The position numbers and the translations under genes are program-made. Under the pieces are notes generated by a model. It did not search any database. It saw only the letters and a program-made list of their open reading frames with translations, and was not told the origin of the DNA. A DNA stretch of 13,872 bases. Source: Rhizobacter sp. (GTDB lineage Bacteria; Pseudomonadota; Gammaproteobacteria; Burkholderiales; Burkholderiaceae_C). Of the stretch, positions 13,804 to 13,872 are shown piece after piece. The DNA is taken from contig JACMKJ010000292.1 of assembly GCA_014380155.1 (NCBI GenBank), positions 1 to 13,872 of the forward strand, given 5' to 3'. How positions within the stretch are numbered: the stretch's first letter is position 1; each line of letters opens with the position of its first letter.

Positions 13804-13872
13804 ATGGGAACACCCGGGCCGCAGAAGATCCCCCGGTACGAGATTGAGTTCAAGCTCAAGGCCGTACAGATG
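13804..13872 (+). CDS. IS3-family transposase OrfA (helix-turn-helix protein), 3'-truncated by the window edge
   Basis: Only the first 23 codons are present. They read MGTPGPQKIPRYEIEF followed by KLKAVQM. The RYEIEFKLKAVQM pattern is the usual opening of the IS3/IS911-type OrfA helix-turn-helix domain (compare the R+ xxEFKxxAVxL consensus). OrfA binds the element's ends and, in this family, is joined to the DDE catalytic OrfB by frameshifting. OrfB is beyond the window. Whether the element is intact cannot be seen. Confidence 0.65.
   Translation, partial: MGTPGPQKIPRYEIEFKLKAVQM

Larger units (their letters stand above)
13774..13872 (+). mobile_element. Left end of an IS3-type insertion sequence, cut by the window edge
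   Basis: The segment contains the start of a transposase OrfA with a short leader. The left boundary is placed at TGACACTCGAACC because IS3-family ends usually begin with TG. The terminal repeat cannot be verified since the other end is outside the window. Insertion at or near the right core of the attC-like site is implied. Confidence 0.5.

Noticed and set aside
1..13872. CRISPR arrays, tRNA or rRNA genes, and prophage genes.
   Set aside because: I saw no regularly spaced repeats, cloverleaf-like segments or phage proteins on either strand.

Overview
The window is GC-rich (about 65% by eye). Almost all of it is one densely packed set of plus-strand genes. Gene order and protein relatedness point to a betaproteobacterium of the Burkholderiales (Rubrivivax/Roseateles/Piscinibacter-like). 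That placement is inferred from sequence style, not from a marker gene.

Positions 1-8123 look like a single operon for obtaining and breaking down arginine. It opens with the 3' part of a cyanophycinase gene, whose product cuts the Asp/Arg polymer cyanophycin into beta-Asp-Arg dipeptides. Next come a periplasmic amino-acid-binding protein, two membrane permeases, an M14-type zinc deacylase-like protein, the ABC ATPase, an AraC-type regulator with a DJ-1/PfpI-like sensor domain, and two tandem subunits of arginine N-succinyltransferase. The order matches the Pseudomonas aeruginosa aotJQMOP-argR block followed by aruF-aruG. The gaps are 33, 11, -4, 24, -4, 21, -4 and 1 nt, so co-transcription and translational coupling are likely. 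The remaining arginine succinyltransferase (AST) pathway genes (aruB, aruC, aruD and a canonical aruE) are not in the window.

Positions 8124-8306 are a control region. It contains two direct half-sites, 21 bp apart on the minus strand, that fit the P. aeruginosa ArgR pattern TGTCGC-N8-AA-N5. It lies upstream of a 913-residue TonB-dependent outer-membrane receptor (8307-11048), which ends at a hairpin terminator. The combined model is this: a cyanophycinase, probably exported, releases dipeptides; the TonB receptor brings them or other arginine-rich peptides across the outer membrane; the ABC system imports arginine or related cations; and AruFG starts catabolism, all under the locus's own ArgR. 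The substrate of the receptor is inferred.

Positions 11228-12916 encode a long CorA-superfamily membrane protein with a GMN motif. It is probably unrelated to arginine and may be translated from a leaderless mRNA.

Positions 12917-13872 differ in character. They are partly AT-richer, without a convincing gene, and rich in hairpins. Integron-like core heptamers are present (GTTAGGC at 13236, GCCTAAC at 13727). The window ends in the first 23 codons of an IS3-type transposase OrfA. This looks like a decayed gene-cassette or mobile-DNA junction.
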